In this document: positions 29,901-39,604 of the stretch, in pieces
How the letters are laid out: every line of letters starts with the position of its first letter
Position numbering within the stretch: the stretch's first letter is position 1
From: Alitta virens
Taxonomy: Eukaryota > Annelida > Polychaeta > Phyllodocida > Nereididae
DNA: 64,000 bases
Assembly (NCBI GenBank): GCA_932294295.1
Contig: OW028581.1
Span: 39,867,495 to 39,931,494 of the forward strand
Direction: 5' to 3'
Translations under genes and position numbers: made by a program
The notes under the pieces: generated by a model
Told to the model about the DNA's origin: nothing
The model's database searches: none
Seen by the model: only the letters and a program-made list of their open reading frames with translations

Positions 29901-31604
29901 TTAAAAAAGAGCTCCTCCACAAGCTACTCTACTGGCATCACTAGCTAGAATGAAAGTACCTTCCTCTGCAGGAAATCCTATTATAGGCGGCGTTGACAGC
30001 AATGCTCGAATTGCATCCCAAGCTTGTTCTTGCTCCTCTGACCACACAAATTCAACATTTTTACGCAACAAAGCTGTTAAAGGCTGAACGATCAATTGAT
30101 AATTTTTCAAAAACATTGCAATAAATTGACAGGACCCTAAAAACGATTTTATTTGCTTCTTGGTCTCAGGCCTCTGCAGGGATAGCAAAGCTTCAACACG
30201 GCTTTTCTTTACTGCTAATACCGGAGCTCGAGGACCCGAAACGTCAATTTCGAACCCCAAAAACGCAATTGTATCCTTCAAAGCAAACTGACACTTTTCA
30301 AGAGACAGGACTAAACCATGCAGTTGGAAGAGCGAGAAAACAGCATCAAGGAGTCGAAGATGATCGCCCGGTCTTTCAGAAAATAACAATACGTCGTCGA
30401 AGTAAAAAATGACATTTGACCTGAACTCGTCCGGGAGCTCGTCAAGGACGTAACTTAAAGACTGCTGAAAATAACTGCAAGAGCTGAGCATTCCCATGGG
30501 AAGGGAAGCATACCTTAGAGACGAGCAATTAGGATAACTAACAACACCTAATAATCTCCGAGATTCTTCGGTAACTCTAATCGAATGATAGGCAGACTTT
30601 ATATCAACACAAGTCACATACAGATACCTCCCTCTACCAAACGCTTGACAAAACGACTTAATCGTCGTACCAGGTCGATTTACTAATTTTAAAGCATTAT
30701 TTAATTTTCTTAAATCACAAACTATACGCGGACGTGAAGTCGGAGTTCGCCGGACTAAGAATAACGAACTACTACAAGTAGCTAAACCTTTCTCAAAGAT
30801 ACCTAAAGAAAGCAATTTATCTAGTTCTTCCTTAACAAACTGAATATCAGCACTATTAACAATATAAGGTTTACTAACAAAAGATAGATCTCCGATAACA
30901 TCAGTCGTCAAGTCTACTTCATATCTCTTAACTAAGCCAATTTCATCATATAGGCTAAATGCACGAGCATTTCGGCTCAGAATATCAATAAGTTCACTCT
31001 GCAACTCTTTATCAAATTTCGTGTTGGTTAAATTAACAAGACTCAAAATGACTTCTTTATCAGTCAAAGTCAGTCGACTATCTTCTGCCGTAAGCCATGG
31101 ATACATAGCAAGGCGTTTAATTCTTCTTTCCTCTGGTTCTAATTCATTAAGATTAATAGCCAGTTCCTGTTCCCTAAAAACATCAATCCCTTTATCCACA
31201 ATGACTAAGTTAGTCTCTACACTACTTTGTGACTGTCTCTGAATAATTGACAACGCCTTTTCCGGTTCATCAACTTCAAGATTACACATAGGATATTCAG
31301 AGTAATCCATCACAATTTCACCGACAACATACGCGTCAGGAAATTCGACCGAATGTTCAGACTCATTCACGATTTTAATAGTAGATTTTCCCGCTTCAAA
31401 TTCCAAGATAGCTCTGGGGCAAGCATATTCCGCAAAGAAACTACCGAACTTAACTTCAAACGAACCATAGAAGCAAGTCGTATATTCATTGATTTTAACT
31501 GGGACGCTAGTCGTCTTTTCGGGAGGGCAGATTACTGCATGTTCCACAACTACGAGTACATCCTTAAGTGTCAATTGCAAAGTACATTTCGCAGCATCAA
31601 ACAC
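29901..31604 (-). CDS. pol: Pol, first segment: reverse transcriptase and start of RNase H, 567 codons
   Basis: In the same frame as protease. About residues 1-200 connect the protease to the RT. RT blocks follow: LDKLLSLGIFEKG, TSRPRIVCDLRKLNNAL, YVTCVDIKSAYHSIRV, LPMGMLSSCSYFQQSL, the catalytic VIFYFDDVLLFSE near residue 400, and FLGFEI. The connection domain and the first RNase H strand with its catalytic Asp (ILASDASRVACGGALF) come last, and then a TAA. This stop lies inside the RNase H domain rather than at a domain edge, which looks like a lesion rather than an evolved gene boundary. The first listed residue is not necessarily a real start; the frame is open back to the protease stop. 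Confidence 0.9.
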   Translation of the reverse strand: MFDAAKCTLQLTLKDVLVVVEHAVICPPEKTTSVPVKINEYTTCFYGSFEVKFGSFFAEYACPRAILEFEAGKSTIKIVNESEHSVEFPDAYVVGEIVMDYSEYPMCNLEVDEPEKALSIIQRQSQSSVETNLVIVDKGIDVFREQELAINLNELEPEERRIKRLAMYPWLTAEDSRLTLTDKEVILSLVNLTNTKFDKELQSELIDILSRNARAFSLYDEIGLVKRYEVDLTTDVIGDLSFVSKPYIVNSADIQFVKEELDKLLSLGIFEKGLATCSSSLFLVRRTPTSRPRIVCDLRKLNNALKLVNRPGTTIKSFCQAFGRGRYLYVTCVDIKSAYHSIRVTEESRRLLGVVSYPNCSSLRYASLPMGMLSSCSYFQQSLSYVLDELPDEFRSNVIFYFDDVLLFSERPGDHLRLLDAVFSLFQLHGLVLSLEKCQFALKDTIAFLGFEIDVSGPRAPVLAVKKSRVEALLSLQRPETKKQIKSFLGSCQFIAMFLKNYQLIVQPLTALLRKNVEFVWSEEQEQAWDAIRALLSTPPIIGFPAEEGTFILASDASRVACGGALF

Positions 31605-31613
31605 AGCTTTATA

Positions 31614-32138
31614 TTAAGCCTGTACATCCATGCCAAGAACAAGATCTATAGGTCCCGGGGTAGGCAATATATACGCCCTCAAAGGAACCTTAGCCTGTCC
31701 AAATGTCACAACAAATTCAAGAAACGAATTCACAAAAACAGATTTACCATTTCCGACTACCATTTCAATAACCTTATCAATCTTCACAACAGGCAAAGAC
31801 TGCAAAAATGGACTCTTCTTTACTAAAAATACTGAGACAAGCGTTTTAGAACTACCACTATCAAACAAAGACATAAATCGAGTGCCATCAGGCAACCTAG
31901 AAGCAATTAAATTCTGTTCACCTAATTTAACTGTAAACGCCATAACTGAATCCAATGCACCCTGACAATCCTTAGCAACATTAACACCACTAACACAAGC
32001 CACAACTACATTACTACTCTCAGAATCAGACAATACATTGTCAGAAGACAGAGATCCAGCCTTTTGTTCATTCCTCTTTTGCATCCGAGAAACATAGGGA
32101 GCTTTTACGGCTGATGCAACACCCTCAGCGGATGCCAT
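31614..32138 (-). CDS. pro: Retropepsin-like aspartic protease, 174 aa
   Basis: Cleaves Gag and Pol. The active-site triad is present as LFDSGSSKTLVS (Asp-Ser-Gly) at about residues 91-102, and the second conserved segment IDLVLGMDVQA closes the fold near the C-terminus. The N-terminal ~65 residues are a Ser-rich linker from Gag. The ORF begins two codons after the gag TGA in the same frame and ends at a TAA; 10 codons of spacing separate it from nothing else, and the RT frame follows in phase. Function as a separate protein or as part of Gag-Pro-Pol depends on stop suppression. Confidence 0.88.
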   Translation of the reverse strand: MASAEGVASAVKAPYVSRMQKRNEQKAGSLSSDNVLSDSESSNVVVACVSGVNVAKDCQGALDSVMAFTVKLGEQNLIASRLPDGTRFMSLFDSGSSKTLVSVFLVKKSPFLQSLPVVKIDKVIEMVVGNGKSVFVNSFLEFVVTFGQAKVPLRAYILPTPGPIDLVLGMDVQA

Positions 32139-32141
32139 TTG

Positions 32142-34115
32142 TCAGGCTCGATTATTTGAGATCCCAGCAGCATTCTGCCGAGACGAACCTCCCTGTATAT
32201 TGGAATCACGACCTCTGAAGGACGGCTGGTTTCGACCTCTATAATTAGGACCATAAGAGCTTCTTCCTCTCACATTTTGCGGAAAATACGGGGCATACTC
32301 GCCATAATAACCTCTCCCTCTTGAAGTATTATATCCGCCAGCAGGATATTGATATTGAGAATTAGGGTCATAGCCCGTCTGATAATCATATGACCTACCT
32401 GTAGGATAATTACTGGGAGCATAATTGCACTCATTTACCGGATAGTCATGAGTGACGCTTGGCACATTTGGAACAAATCCATCACTCTGGTATAATGGAC
32501 AGTTCCGCATGAAATGACCAACATTACCGCAATAAAAGCAATTGCCACTAAATCCGCTTACATAATTACCCCTAGCACCTCTGCCATAATATCCAGGTTG
32601 ACGACCTCTGCCTCGAAATGAATTTCCAGAAGGATTAACCTCAGCAACACCTCGGGCATCCCTAGAAGGACTGGCATTAGCAATTCTCCGAGTATCACGT
32701 TTATCATCATGATTTGAAACTACTTCCTTCTCGACTGCTTGAACAGGCCTCTTTTGCATTTCGCGTTCAATACGACTAACCGAATCAACCAAAGCTGACA
32801 TACTAAGAGTGAAATTACGATTAGATGTGCCTCCAGTATCCGACGTCTGCGTCTCAGGTGCAAATTGTTGACATTCCAAGAGACCTTCCACAATGGGAAT
32901 TAATTCATCCAAACTAACACCACGAACAATTTGTATACTTGCTTTAATTGAACTAGGCAATCCTTGGACGAAATAATCACGCACGACTTCGGGCGCTAAT
33001 CCCAGTCTACACACAAGATCTTGTATGTCTGCTAAGTACTTGGAGACCGACACACCTGGTACTAACTTCTTCTGCGACAAAGATGCAAAAACAGCTTCTC
33101 TCGAATGTAGCAACCCAAATCTTTGCAAAAAGGATTTTTCCAACTCTTCGACTGACATGGCTTTTAAATTCGCCACCCACGATCTGGCAACTCCTTCTGT
33201 ACACAGACATAATCTTTCCCATACTTCCTTTTCTGTCAACTGATGCAAAGCGATATAATCTTTAAACTTAATAAACCACGAAGAGGGATCTTGTAGCTTG
33301 TCCTCTCCTGAAAAAGTCTTTGGCATCATCTCTGAAAACTTTAAAGACTGAGCCCTACGATCTCGTTCCCTATAGCCTTCCATCGTGCTAAATCTAGGTT
33401 CGTCTGGCACCGAAAAATGAACTCGACTACCAACACCACGACTAAGAAAGGGACTTCCTCGACTTATTGAGTGAATACTACGACCAATTGAAGAACTTAC
33501 TCCGTAACGCTCGGACCTGTTATCTGAACGACTTGTCGTGCTAGTAAATTGTGAATCACCTAAACCAGTAGAAGCTCCTGAAACTCTCAATTCTTGATCT
33601 ATATTTGGATCTCCTAAATCAGGAGACGTTCGCCCTGTGAGATCTATATCGGAATCACTTTCTCGGTCCTTATCAGCAGGCCTCGAATTATCTTTATCTT
33701 TCTCAGTACTTTCAGTATTATCAGTTTCTTTAGAACTCATAGTGGCACCAACTCCAGGAGCAGAATACAAACGATCAGACCAAACTCCCGAAAATAATGT
33801 ATCAGCTTCATAAATACCCTTTTTTATATCCTCTCTATAAGAATGGGTCAACAAATTATGTAAATTTTCTTCACATCGTATTACCTCAGTTAAACAATCC
33901 TTAGACTGAAGAAAACCTAATTCAACGAGAAGAGACTTATTATCTTGCCATTTCTTATTTTCAGAATCTTGTAATAAAACCCATGACTCAAATAATGAAG
34001 ATTCAGACCTACTAATTAATCTTTTGGTACGATCTGGCAATATACCATAAACCTCTGCTTCCTTAATCTCACTTTGTAATTTATCCAACCAATTTTGATA
34101 CCTTAGTAAAGACAT
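32142..34115 (-). CDS. gag: Gag polyprotein, 657 aa, CCHC knuckle and RG/Tyr-rich tail
   Basis: Structural protein of the LTR element that assembles particles and packages RNA. Residues 1-130 are helical and charged; about 130-230 is a Ser/Asp-rich linker. A gag capsid-like domain begins near residue 265 (KTFSGEDKLQDPSSWFIKF, then GVARSWVANL and FVQGLPSSIKASI) and resembles Ty3/PEG10-type capsids. A CCHC knuckle, CFYCGNVGHFMRNC, is at about 522-535, followed by a long Arg/Gly/Tyr/Asn-rich low-complexity tail to the end. The stop is TGA, with the protease in the same frame directly behind (TGA, CAA, ATG), so stop readthrough could make Gag-Pro. The start is chosen as the first ATG of the long frame. 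Confidence 0.92.
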   Translation of the reverse strand: MSLLRYQNWLDKLQSEIKEAEVYGILPDRTKRLISRSESSLFESWVLLQDSENKKWQDNKSLLVELGFLQSKDCLTEVIRCEENLHNLLTHSYREDIKKGIYEADTLFSGVWSDRLYSAPGVGATMSSKETDNTESTEKDKDNSRPADKDRESDSDIDLTGRTSPDLGDPNIDQELRVSGASTGLGDSQFTSTTSRSDNRSERYGVSSSIGRSIHSISRGSPFLSRGVGSRVHFSVPDEPRFSTMEGYRERDRRAQSLKFSEMMPKTFSGEDKLQDPSSWFIKFKDYIALHQLTEKEVWERLCLCTEGVARSWVANLKAMSVEELEKSFLQRFGLLHSREAVFASLSQKKLVPGVSVSKYLADIQDLVCRLGLAPEVVRDYFVQGLPSSIKASIQIVRGVSLDELIPIVEGLLECQQFAPETQTSDTGGTSNRNFTLSMSALVDSVSRIEREMQKRPVQAVEKEVVSNHDDKRDTRRIANASPSRDARGVAEVNPSGNSFRGRGRQPGYYGRGARGNYVSGFSGNCFYCGNVGHFMRNCPLYQSDGFVPNVPSVTHDYPVNECNYAPSNYPTGRSYDYQTGYDPNSQYQYPAGGYNTSRGRGYYGEYAPYFPQNVRGRSSYGPNYRGRNQPSFRGRDSNIQGGSSRQNAAGISNNRA

Positions 34116-34231
34116 TTATAAGGTTATTAGACTCCATTGGTAACAGTAAATCGCTACTTACGTATTTTAGAAGGTCTTTTCATGGATGATGTTTCACAAC
34201 TTAATGGTGTCTGACATGTTAAAGGTGATGA

Positions 34232-34468
34232 TCAATCTAATGCACAAAGCATGCAAACATTGTTCGTCCAAACGCAGGCACAGGAAGAGTCTTGAAAAAT
34301 GATTGTCTTTTTCTGTTTCTGAAATGCTTCTGGCATTTTAGGTTCAAACGTTTGTGGCCAGTAAAGCAATTGTTCTGACGGACCAGATTGGTCATTGGTC
34401 AATATGTTGGTCACGAATTGACGAACGAGATGTGACGAATCCTCCGGAAAGATATTGTCTCCAGCCAT
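34232..34468 (-). CDS. Leader ORF upstream of gag, 78 aa, unknown
   Basis: A 78-codon ORF between the 5' LTR and gag, starting MAGDNIFPEDSSHLVRQF and ending CACVWTNNVCMLCALD. It is in another frame than gag and ends 116 bp before the gag ATG. It could be a small leader protein, a uORF that attenuates gag translation, or chance. There is no recognised domain. Confidence 0.35.
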   Translation of the reverse strand: MAGDNIFPEDSSHLVRQFVTNILTNDQSGPSEQLLYWPQTFEPKMPEAFQKQKKTIIFQDSSCACVWTNNVCMLCALD

Positions 34469-34851
34469 TGCATAGGTTATTAGTTCGAAAGTAATGATTT
34501 TATCAACCGTATATTGTTCATTACTTTCGGATTAAAAGTTATCAACAAAAGACGAAGCGGTGATAAAACTTGAAGAAAATAATTGGTCCACTGGTCACTG
34601 AATGGATTTTCAATACTGCATGACGATCTTGTTTTTTCCTATGGTAATTTCGGGCCTGTTATGAGAGTTGTCACCCAAGGTCGGTTACCATTTCGAAATT
34701 CTAATTTTTTTTTTTTTTGCGAAGTTCTTGTCATCACTTCAATAAATGCTGCAGTATCGCTTCAAAGCACGAGAAAGTCATCATCAAAAGGCTCAATTAA
34801 CAGTGGAGTCCAAAAATACTTCCAAATTCCCTGAGATGGAACATGGCTCGT

Positions 34852-34869
34852 TACCCGGATTCTCCACCA
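34852..34869 (-). promoter_or_regulatory. Primer binding site
   Basis: Directly adjacent to the 5' LTR. The minus-strand reading is TGGTGGAGAATCCGGGTA, so the plus strand ends in ...CCACCA like the 3' end of a tRNA (discriminator A plus CCA). The primer tRNA is not identified. Position with no gap and the TGG start are the evidence. Confidence 0.7.
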
Positions 34870-35701
34870 TGTGGTAGAGTGCGGTTTCTTCTTAGTCATT
34901 TGGGGAAAACTGAGCTTCACTTGCTTGGCGAGAGGCTTATTGTCCAGAACCGAACAGACCCCCTCTCAGGATGTAATACCTAAGAGACGGCTGAACAATA
35001 CCATGCTCATTAGATCTCAGGTAAACAAGGAATGAAGTAGACAAAGTCCAAAGATAAGATTCCAAAATGTATTTGTCAAAAATCCATGTCAAAAATTGGT
35101 ATTGATACTGCTTGAGTTCTTCAAGACATATTAGTCCCTACAGATTATCTTATCTCATGAGTGTGAGTTCATATGGCAGTTTAGATAGTCATTAAATCCG
35201 ACTTGATATCAGTGAATCCATCACGACAATTCAGTCAGTGATCAGAAGTCCTGGCTGATTCCTACAGTGAATTTTGAGTCTAGGATCAGAGATAGCTTTC
35301 TCTGACTTCTCTCTGTGTATCTCAGTCTACTGTGTGTCTCCAGCTGGCTGCTGTGTGTAAGGTGTTAATCTCTCTCTAGAGCTGGCTGCAGCCCCTTTTT
35401 ACCCTAGTACCCTTGTGGGCCCTGAGGAAACGATCCTAGTGATAACTTTTAGAACTTATCAAAACTTCTACCAAATACTGGATTTCTCCACCTAGGGAGC
35501 AGTGTAGGAATCACTCCTAAATTTAGAAGCCAAACATCTCTGGATTTTGTTAGAGACTTAACAAAATCAACAGAACATACTGAACTCACTCACAAGTTTA
35601 AATGAATTTAGAATAAACAATATTTCAGAAGAATCTTGAAAACAACTGTTTAAAACAATTGATCATAAAATAACCTGGCACATAAACGTCACTACATGAC
35701 A
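34870..35701 (-). repeat. LTR (5' LTR in element orientation), presumed promoter
   Basis: 832 bp, matching 16,945-17,776 throughout by eye. As the 5' LTR of a minus-strand element it should drive gag-pol transcription. I did not find an unambiguous TATA box or poly(A) signal, and do not claim one. Confidence 0.97.
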
Positions 35702-36587
35702 CAATAGTCAAAAAGGACAAACTAGAAGTGGCTTTCACTCCAGCAATTTCTTGGTTCAAAAATATTTTTATGAAAGCAAATGCATCTAAATTCCAAGCGA
35801 TATGTCTGAGTAGAGAAAATGTTTCCCTAGATTTGGCGATTGACAATCATAAAATACAGTCTGAATTTGTTGTTAAGCTGTTAGGTATCAACATTGACAG
35901 CAATCTAAATTTTGACTGCCATGTATCAATTATCAGCAGAAAGGCAGCAAAACAAATTAATGCACTCCAAAGATTATGCAAACACATTGATTACACAAGT
36001 AAACTCAGAATATATGAATCATTTATCTCGTTTAATTTTGTCTATTGTACAGTTGTATATAATACTTTCACAATAGGACAAAACAAGAAACTTGAGAAAC
36101 TAAATGAAAGAGCAATAAAATTAGTTTGCAATGATTATGATAGCCGATACAACCACCTGCTAGAAAGAACATGCAAAAAAAAAGCTTTATAATTTGTTTA
36201 CAAAGTACTCCATGACATGGCAAAACCCATCACAAGTTCATTCTTCACTAGGCAGATTATGCCATATGAGATGAGAGATAATCTTAAGCTACTCAAGCCT
36301 GTTTACAACACTATGCAATATGGTTTCAGATCTATTATATATCAAGGTGCTTTGATTTGGAATTCCTTACCTGTTGAACTAAATAGATGAATTAGCTAAG
36401 CTCAAAGAATTATTAAGACGTTCTAATTCTTTAGAGGTGTAATTGTGGATCATCATTGTGTAGTTAAGTCATAATCTCATTCTAATCATACAAATCTTCT
36501 TTCATTGTTATTGTTATTTTTACCAGTCAACACCTCTGACTATAAATACATTTTTATCTCATCTTATCTTATCTTATCTTAGGCAGA
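35702..36587 (+). mobile_element. CR1-like LINE, 3' part, resuming after the LTR element, with (ATCTT)n tail
   Basis: The RT continues here from 16,944: KKDKLEVAFTPAISWFKNIF, CHVSIISRKAAKQINALQRL, RIYESFISFNFVYCTVVYN and, after a frame change at about 36,180, MQYGFRSIIYQGALIWNSLP. These are the thumb and C-terminal conserved blocks. The 3' end is the microsatellite ATCTTATCTTATCTTATCTT at about 36,562-36,583, the usual CR1/L2-type terminus. The target duplication CAAT at 35,702-35,705 begins this segment. Confidence 0.85.
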
Positions 36588-36719
36588 GGACACAACATAA
36601 GCTGAGTTGGCACACCTGAAATCACGTGTCGTGTGGGTAACTGTTGCTTGATTAAATAATACAGAATACCAAATCTTATTGTGAAGGAGTAGTGAAGTCT
36701 ATTAGGGTTTGGATCATTA

Positions 36720-37000
36720 CATGCTGGTACAAAGCATGAAACTTGGCACAAAGGTACTTTTTGACATGCTCTTTCATCTCAGAAGGGGTGCCACACTGAA
36801 TTATTATCGAGATGCCCGCCATCTTTATTTTAAAATGGACTTCTATGACATCACAGTGTTCCAAGGAAAAATCTCATAACACACCGTAAAATCCTACTAG
36901 ATACTTGCAATTTGGCACATGGGTACTTTTGAACATGCTCTTTTCACTAATAATATACAGCAAGAATGGCCGCCATCTTTATTTTTAAAATGTCCACTGA
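36720..37000 (+). repeat. Two diverged copies of a dispersed repeat with a CCGCCATCTT core
   Basis: Copy 1 (about 36,728-36,850) has CTTGGCACAAAGGTACTTTT, GACATGCTCTTTCA and GCCCGCCATCTTTATTTTAA. Copy 2 (about 36,905-37,000) has TTTGGCACATGGGTACTTTT, AACATGCTCTTTTCA and GGCCGCCATCTTTATTTTTA. The core read on the minus strand is AAGATGGCGG, a YY1-type site, conserved in both copies while the flanks diverge. Confidence 0.65.
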
Positions 37001-37242
37001 CAGCAATAAAAATAAAATGCTCATATTTGTAGCCCAAATAATGGAATTAGGAGACAATAGGGACACTTCAAAAAAATTACTATTTCAGTTACGTGAAAAA
37101 ACCTCATTTTTTTGATTTATCACATCCTAGACTTACTCGGAAAATCCCCAAAAAAATTTGAGCACGTAAACCTTCGCCCTAAGTATCTTCTGGCGCAAAA
37201 ACGAAAACATTACGCTTGACTGTTTTTGAGTAATATACATGG

Positions 37243-37446
37243 AAAGTTCAGGTATCTGTCAGGTAGCTGTCAGGTAGCTGGGCTCAGGAAGCTAACTTTA
37301 CATCTTCAGGTAGCTGCCAGGTAGCTGGGTTCGGAAGCTAACTTTACATCTTCGGGTAGCTGCCAGGTAGCTGGGTTCGGGAAGCTAACTTTACATCTTT
37401 GGGTAGCTGCTGGGTAGCTGTCAGGTAGCTAGGTTCGGGTAGCCAA
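37243..37446 (+). repeat. GGTAGCTG minisatellite
   Basis: Three to four units of about 55-60 bp built from GGTAGCTG(C/T)CAGGTAGCTG, GGTTCGGGAAGCTAACTTTA and CATCTT. Within each unit the octamer GGTAGCTG is itself repeated. It encodes nothing supported. Confidence 0.85.
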
Positions 37447-38072
37447 CTTCACTGATCTATGGAGATTAGCAATTTATGATGGCTGTCAAATTATGGCATA
37501 ATACTTGTAGACTGTAGACATAGGCTAGTCTATTGTTGCCGCCACTCCAGGTGGGTCAAAGAAAAAAAAGTACCATATTCAAATATTAATAGGGTGGCTG
37601 CATCCTCTTCAACAAGCCCCCCATAAAAGTAAAAAAGTAATAAAAAAAGGGAGTCAGAAAATAAATCAATTAAAAAAACAAATGTTTGAAAGTAAGTCTA
37701 TATTTATCAAAATTGTCATATCTAACATGGTGATGTGAGAAATAATTTTTAAAGCTAAGTAAACAAAGTTACAAAATGGGTGGGCCACTGTGGGTGCCGT
37801 GGGCGCCTTTGATTCAGGAGCAGAACTCGAACACTAATGCACTTACCCTATCATGGCCTAGTTGTGCCTTTTGATAATACATTGCCATATCTCAGCTTTT
37901 TCTACAAAATGATAATAACATTTTCTTGTCACCCTAACCTGCTTTCTTTGTTTTCGGAGCAAAACCCTTGGTTGACTAATTTACGATGAAAGGTCTCGAT
38001 CCCGACGAATCAGACCCCCCCCCCCCCTCCACCCCACACTAAGAATTTCTGGATCCACCGCTGGTCATCATT

Positions 38073-38470
38073 ATGTATATAGACCTATTAATAACCTGTC
38101 ACAAACCTGTTAATAACCTAGAAAAGGTACAATTAGGATATCTGAAAAATATGCTGGGAGTTAGGAGACAGACCTCATCACAAGCAGTGTATAATGAGAC
38201 AGGCAGATGCCCATTACAAGTGCGGCAACAGTTCAGAATAATCAAGTACTGGATTAAACTGGAAAAACTGCCAGCTAATAATATACTTAAAAAAGGTTTA
38301 TGCTGAAATAAATGATTCCACGTTACAGCCAAAAAATTTAAGATGAAAAACATTGTCTCATAGTATGTTCGCATAATAAAGTTAGTCGTGAGGAACTCCT
38401 TAAAGTAGCTAATGATTACATAGATAATTTTGAGCAACTAAACAGTGAAGATAGATTTAAGACCATCATG
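38073..38470 (+). pseudogene. LINE ORF2 C-terminal tail fragment
   Basis: NLEKVQLGYLKNMLGVRRQT, AVYNETGRCPLQVRQQFRII and KYWIKLEKLPANN match the extreme C-terminus of CR1/L2-type ORF2 proteins (E.vQl.f.K.lLgV...T...avy.E.GR.PL...r..riikYW.kl). It is 77 codons long and then frameshifted; a weaker continuation runs to about 38,470, where telomere-type repeats begin. Confidence 0.75.
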
Positions 38471-38482
38471 AAATCAAAAGAG

Positions 38483-38508
38483 CCTAACCCTAACCCTAAC
38501 CCTAACCC
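38483..38508 (-). repeat. Short interstitial telomeric repeat (CCCTAA)4
   Basis: Four tandem copies of CCTAAC plus CC on the plus strand, equal to TTAGGG units on the minus strand, directly after the LINE ORF2 tail remnant. Metazoan telomeres are TTAGGG. Either the repeats are this LINE family's 3' microsatellite or they mark a repaired break. Confidence 0.85.
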
Positions 38509-38879
38509 GGGTTATAATATTTCCATCGTCAGTATCATTATAAGGCTTCACCCATCCTATGGGTGAAGACATATTTGTCAGTCGATCCCCCCCTTTCTGA
38601 GCTCAGGTGCGAAACTGTTTGAGAATTCACCTAGGGATAAGCCACGGTGTTAGCAACCCCAGCCTCTTTAAAAATTTTAACGTAAGACATCCTGAAAAGT
38701 AGACAGAAATATTGCTGTCATTTGCAAGCATGCCGATAGGCCATGCTTGACGACGCTTGTCGTGAGGCAGTTTGTCGGACTACCTGAAATGGCCAAGAAA
38801 TGACAATAATTATATATGCCGTTGTTTATTCAGTGACCGAAGTACTGCATCTTAAAATCATACTGCAATTACCCCTTCC

Positions 38880-39180
38880 CAGATAACATGCCAACGTCGG
38901 GCCAATGTTAGGCAGACAACACTGGCCAATGCCATTATGCACATTGGCGAGGGGTTAGCCCAATATCAGACTCCAACATTCGTACCATGCTGTGCCCAAC
39001 ACTGCCACTGTATGCACATGTTATACCAACATGCCAATGTTGGGCAGCATGTGATACCAACACTGCCGTTTGGCAAAGATGTCGGACCAACACCTCACCA
39101 ATGTGCAAAATGACATTGGCCCAATGTTGTCTTCCAACTTTTGCCCAATGTCTGCATGTTGATTTTACTTAGAAACCAAT
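38880..39180. mobile_element. MITE-like repeat built of CCAATGTTGG-type palindromes
   Basis: Within 300 bp the motif family CCAATGTTGG/GCCAATGTTAGG/CCAACATG/TTGGGC recurs more than ten times on both strands. The possible outer ends, GATAACATGCCAACGTCGGG (38,882) and the reverse complement of ...GCATGTTGATTTTACTT (39,177), share AACATGC. No coding capacity. Classified only as a palindrome-rich non-autonomous repeat. Confidence 0.45.
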
Positions 39181-39214
39181 CATGATCCAAAATGTAAAGA
39201 ACCACAACTTCCAC

Positions 39215-39234
39215 ACACACACACACACACACTA
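39215..39234. repeat. (AC)n microsatellite
   Basis: About ten CA dinucleotides in CACACACACACACACACA directly after TTCCA. Simple sequence only. Confidence 0.9.
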
Positions 39235-39604
39235 GACCATGGTGTGGAAGTATGAAAGGAAAATATGGCACCTAAAAAATTCCTTATTACACTGAAAACA
39301 TTGACAACTTTTGATTGAATGGATCAATTTCAGCAAAAGTATATAGTTTCAGGGTAGAGCAATAAAGTTGTGCAATATGAGTGATATTGGGCCAAAGGTC
39401 AGGGTCCCAGGTGACATGGAAGTTTCAAATTTTGAAAATTCATATCTTGGTTAAATTTCATGGCTAAATTTTTTAACAAACTTATTGCATGGCTTAATGT
39501 TCTTTAAAACAATTATGTCAAGTTTCCCTGCAAGGTAAATGAGGTCAAATGTCAAGGCCACATGTAAAATAGTGGTAATAGTAGATTTTCACTGAAGGTT
39601 CTCT

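Larger units (their letters stand above)
16945..35701 (-). mobile_element. Ty3/gypsy-like endogenous retrovirus with LRR-envelope, 18.76 kb, minus strand
   Basis: Two 832-bp LTRs (16,945-17,776 and 34,870-35,701), TG...CA ends, flanked by the 4-bp duplication CAAT (16,941-16,944 and 35,702-35,705). Coding order on the minus strand: leader ORF, gag, protease, RT/RNase H, RNase H/integrase, accessory ORF, envelope-like ORF, 3' region. I found no difference between the LTRs by eye, which means a recent insertion. At 18.76 kb it is about two to three times the usual gypsy length; the 4.56-kb envelope ORF and ~6 kb of non-gag/pol/env DNA account for this. Several in-frame stops lie in the gag-pol frame. 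Integrase after RT/RNase H and the GPY/F module put it in the Ty3/gypsy (Metaviridae) lineage. Confidence 0.95.
36588..38072. other. Repeat-rich intergenic stretch
   Basis: No supported gene. It holds two diverged copies of a dispersed repeat (36,720-36,850 and 36,890-37,000), a minisatellite (37,243-37,446) and a poly-C run (about 38,018-38,032). The rest is AT-rich with nothing recognised. Confidence 0.5.
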
